Source of the DNA: Candidatus Aminicenantota bacterium
Lineage (GTDB): Bacteria > Acidobacteriota > Aminicenantia > Aminicenantales > Aminicenantaceae
Length of the DNA: 64,000 bases
Reading direction: 5' to 3'
NCBI GenBank assembly: GCA_016783445.1
Contig: JADHWO010000005.1
Span: 1-64,000, forward strand
Shown here: piece after piece, positions 63,326 through 64,000 of the stretch
Layout: every line of letters starts with the position of its first letter
Position numbering within the stretch: position 1 is the first letter of the stretch
Notes under the pieces: model-generated
What the model saw: the letters and a program-made list of their open reading frames with translations, nothing else
Told to the model about the DNA's origin: nothing
The model's database searches: none
Translations under genes and position numbers: made by a program

Positions 63326-64000
63326 TCAGAAAGAAATTAATCGTTTGCGGGCATCCTGAACCATCGGATCCCCCTCATCCTTTTCTTTGATTTCTAGGAA
63401 TTTCTTGTAAGATTTGGAAGCAGCGTTGCTGCCCAAACCCTCCTGAGCCCGCCCGAGGCAGTAGTAGACCGGGGGCAGATAGAAATAGGATGGCATATCA
63501 TGAAAAAACAGCGCAGCAGCTTCCCCACGCCGTTTCAGGCATATATCAAATTCTGAATGAGCCTCAGCAAAAGCTTCTACCCTGAGGTATGCCCGTCCTT
63601 GGGCAAAATGTCCAAACCATGTATCCAATAAACTCTTTGCTTCATTAAATAGCCTGATAGCTCCACTCGTTTCACCTTTTTCTAAAAGTATCTCTCCCTG
63701 AATTATCTTTCCATATGCCTGAGGCTCTGGGTAAAGGCTCTCATTAAGTTCTGCCGCGAGCACATCTGCTTTATCCAGCAATCCAGCACGGATATAGATC
63801 TGTGCGGCTGGGAAAAGAACATCTACTTCTCTACTTATAGCAATTGCCTTGTCGGCAGCATCAATCGCACGGGATTTCTGTCCAAGAAGAAGAAATGGAT
63901 GAGCAAGCATGGTCCATTTAATAGCAGCGAGGTCTTTCCGGCCGTTTTCGAGATCAGCTTTAATTCCACTCTCGAGGATCTTTGTAGCATCATTCAAACG
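63326..64000 (-). CDS. TPR protein, C-terminal part (5' end outside window)
   Basis: The frame is open through the window end, so the start is missing; 225 residues are visible. The sequence is helical TPR-like repeats (RAIDAADKAIAISREVD, AAQIYIRAGLLDKADVLA, GEILLEKGETSGAIRLFNEAK, RAYLRVEAFAEAHSEFDICLK, YYCLGRAQEGLGSNAASKSYKKFLEIKEK). This C-terminal build is common in large serine/threonine kinases of Acidobacteriota-like bacteria, but no kinase domain is in view. It is convergent with the large secreted protein gene. Confidence 0.75.
   Translation of the reverse strand, partial: RLNDATKILESGIKADLENGRKDLAAIKWTMLAHPFLLLGQKSRAIDAADKAIAISREVDVLFPAAQIYIRAGLLDKADVLAAELNESLYPEPQAYGKIIQGEILLEKGETSGAIRLFNEAKSLLDTWFGHFAQGRAYLRVEAFAEAHSEFDICLKRRGEAAALFFHDMPSYFYLPPVYYCLGRAQEGLGSNAASKSYKKFLEIKEKDEGDPMVQDARKRLISF

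Overview
This 64 kb stretch is bacterial chromosome, moderately AT-rich by eye and densely coding, with ATG, GTG and TTG starts and many overlapping genes. Several families (DUF6599, DUF1844, a NfeD/slipin pair, soluble Hdr/Flx redox genes, SBBP-repeat secreted proteins, TPR tails typical of large protein kinases) fit an anaerobic bacterium of the Acidobacteriota/Candidatus Aminicenantes type. That placement is inference from gene content, not a measured result. I saw no rRNA, tRNA or CRISPR array.

Layout. 1-13.3 kb is housekeeping: the end of nfeD, slipin, a SPOR protein, lnt, prfB (with its programmed frameshift), mazG, ribF, pyrR-pyrB-pyrC, rnc and small genes. 13.4-19.2 kb holds a dispersed repeat, a DUF6599 lipid- or envelope-side protein, and a DUF362 / radical-SAM / spermidine-synthase-like operon. 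19.2-31.2 kb is a 13-gene redox locus: HdrC, HdrB, a four-subunit 2-oxoacid:ferredoxin oxidoreductase, HdrA, an MvhD-like protein, three Flx-type subunits, and a fumarate-reductase-like iron-sulfur/flavoprotein pair. It is preceded by a striking double palindrome. 31.5-39.7 kb has a PilZ protein and a glycine locus on the minus strand (gcvT, gcvH, gcvPA, gcvPB, glyQ, glyS) interspersed with palindromic repeats.

39.8-50.8 kb is the most unusual part. A 131-bp perfect direct repeat, consisting of the argS promoter and first 18 argS codons, lies on both sides of a 10.7 kb block carrying a GHKL ATPase, a type I restriction-modification operon (hsdM, hsdS, hsdR) with a nucleotidyltransferase/winged-helix gene pair embedded in it, a YgjP-like metallopeptidase and radC. 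The block looks like a defence island inserted between the originally divergent gcvT and argS genes, with the left repeat copy driving the ATPase through a 21-codon argS remnant.

50.7-64 kb has intact argS, a third copy of the dispersed repeat, a Gld-like ABC exporter cluster (ATPase, permease, GldG-like, DUF4340), a 1694-residue secreted protein with Asp-box, 18 NPNIT pentapeptide and SBBP propeller repeats, and the end of a TPR protein running off the window.
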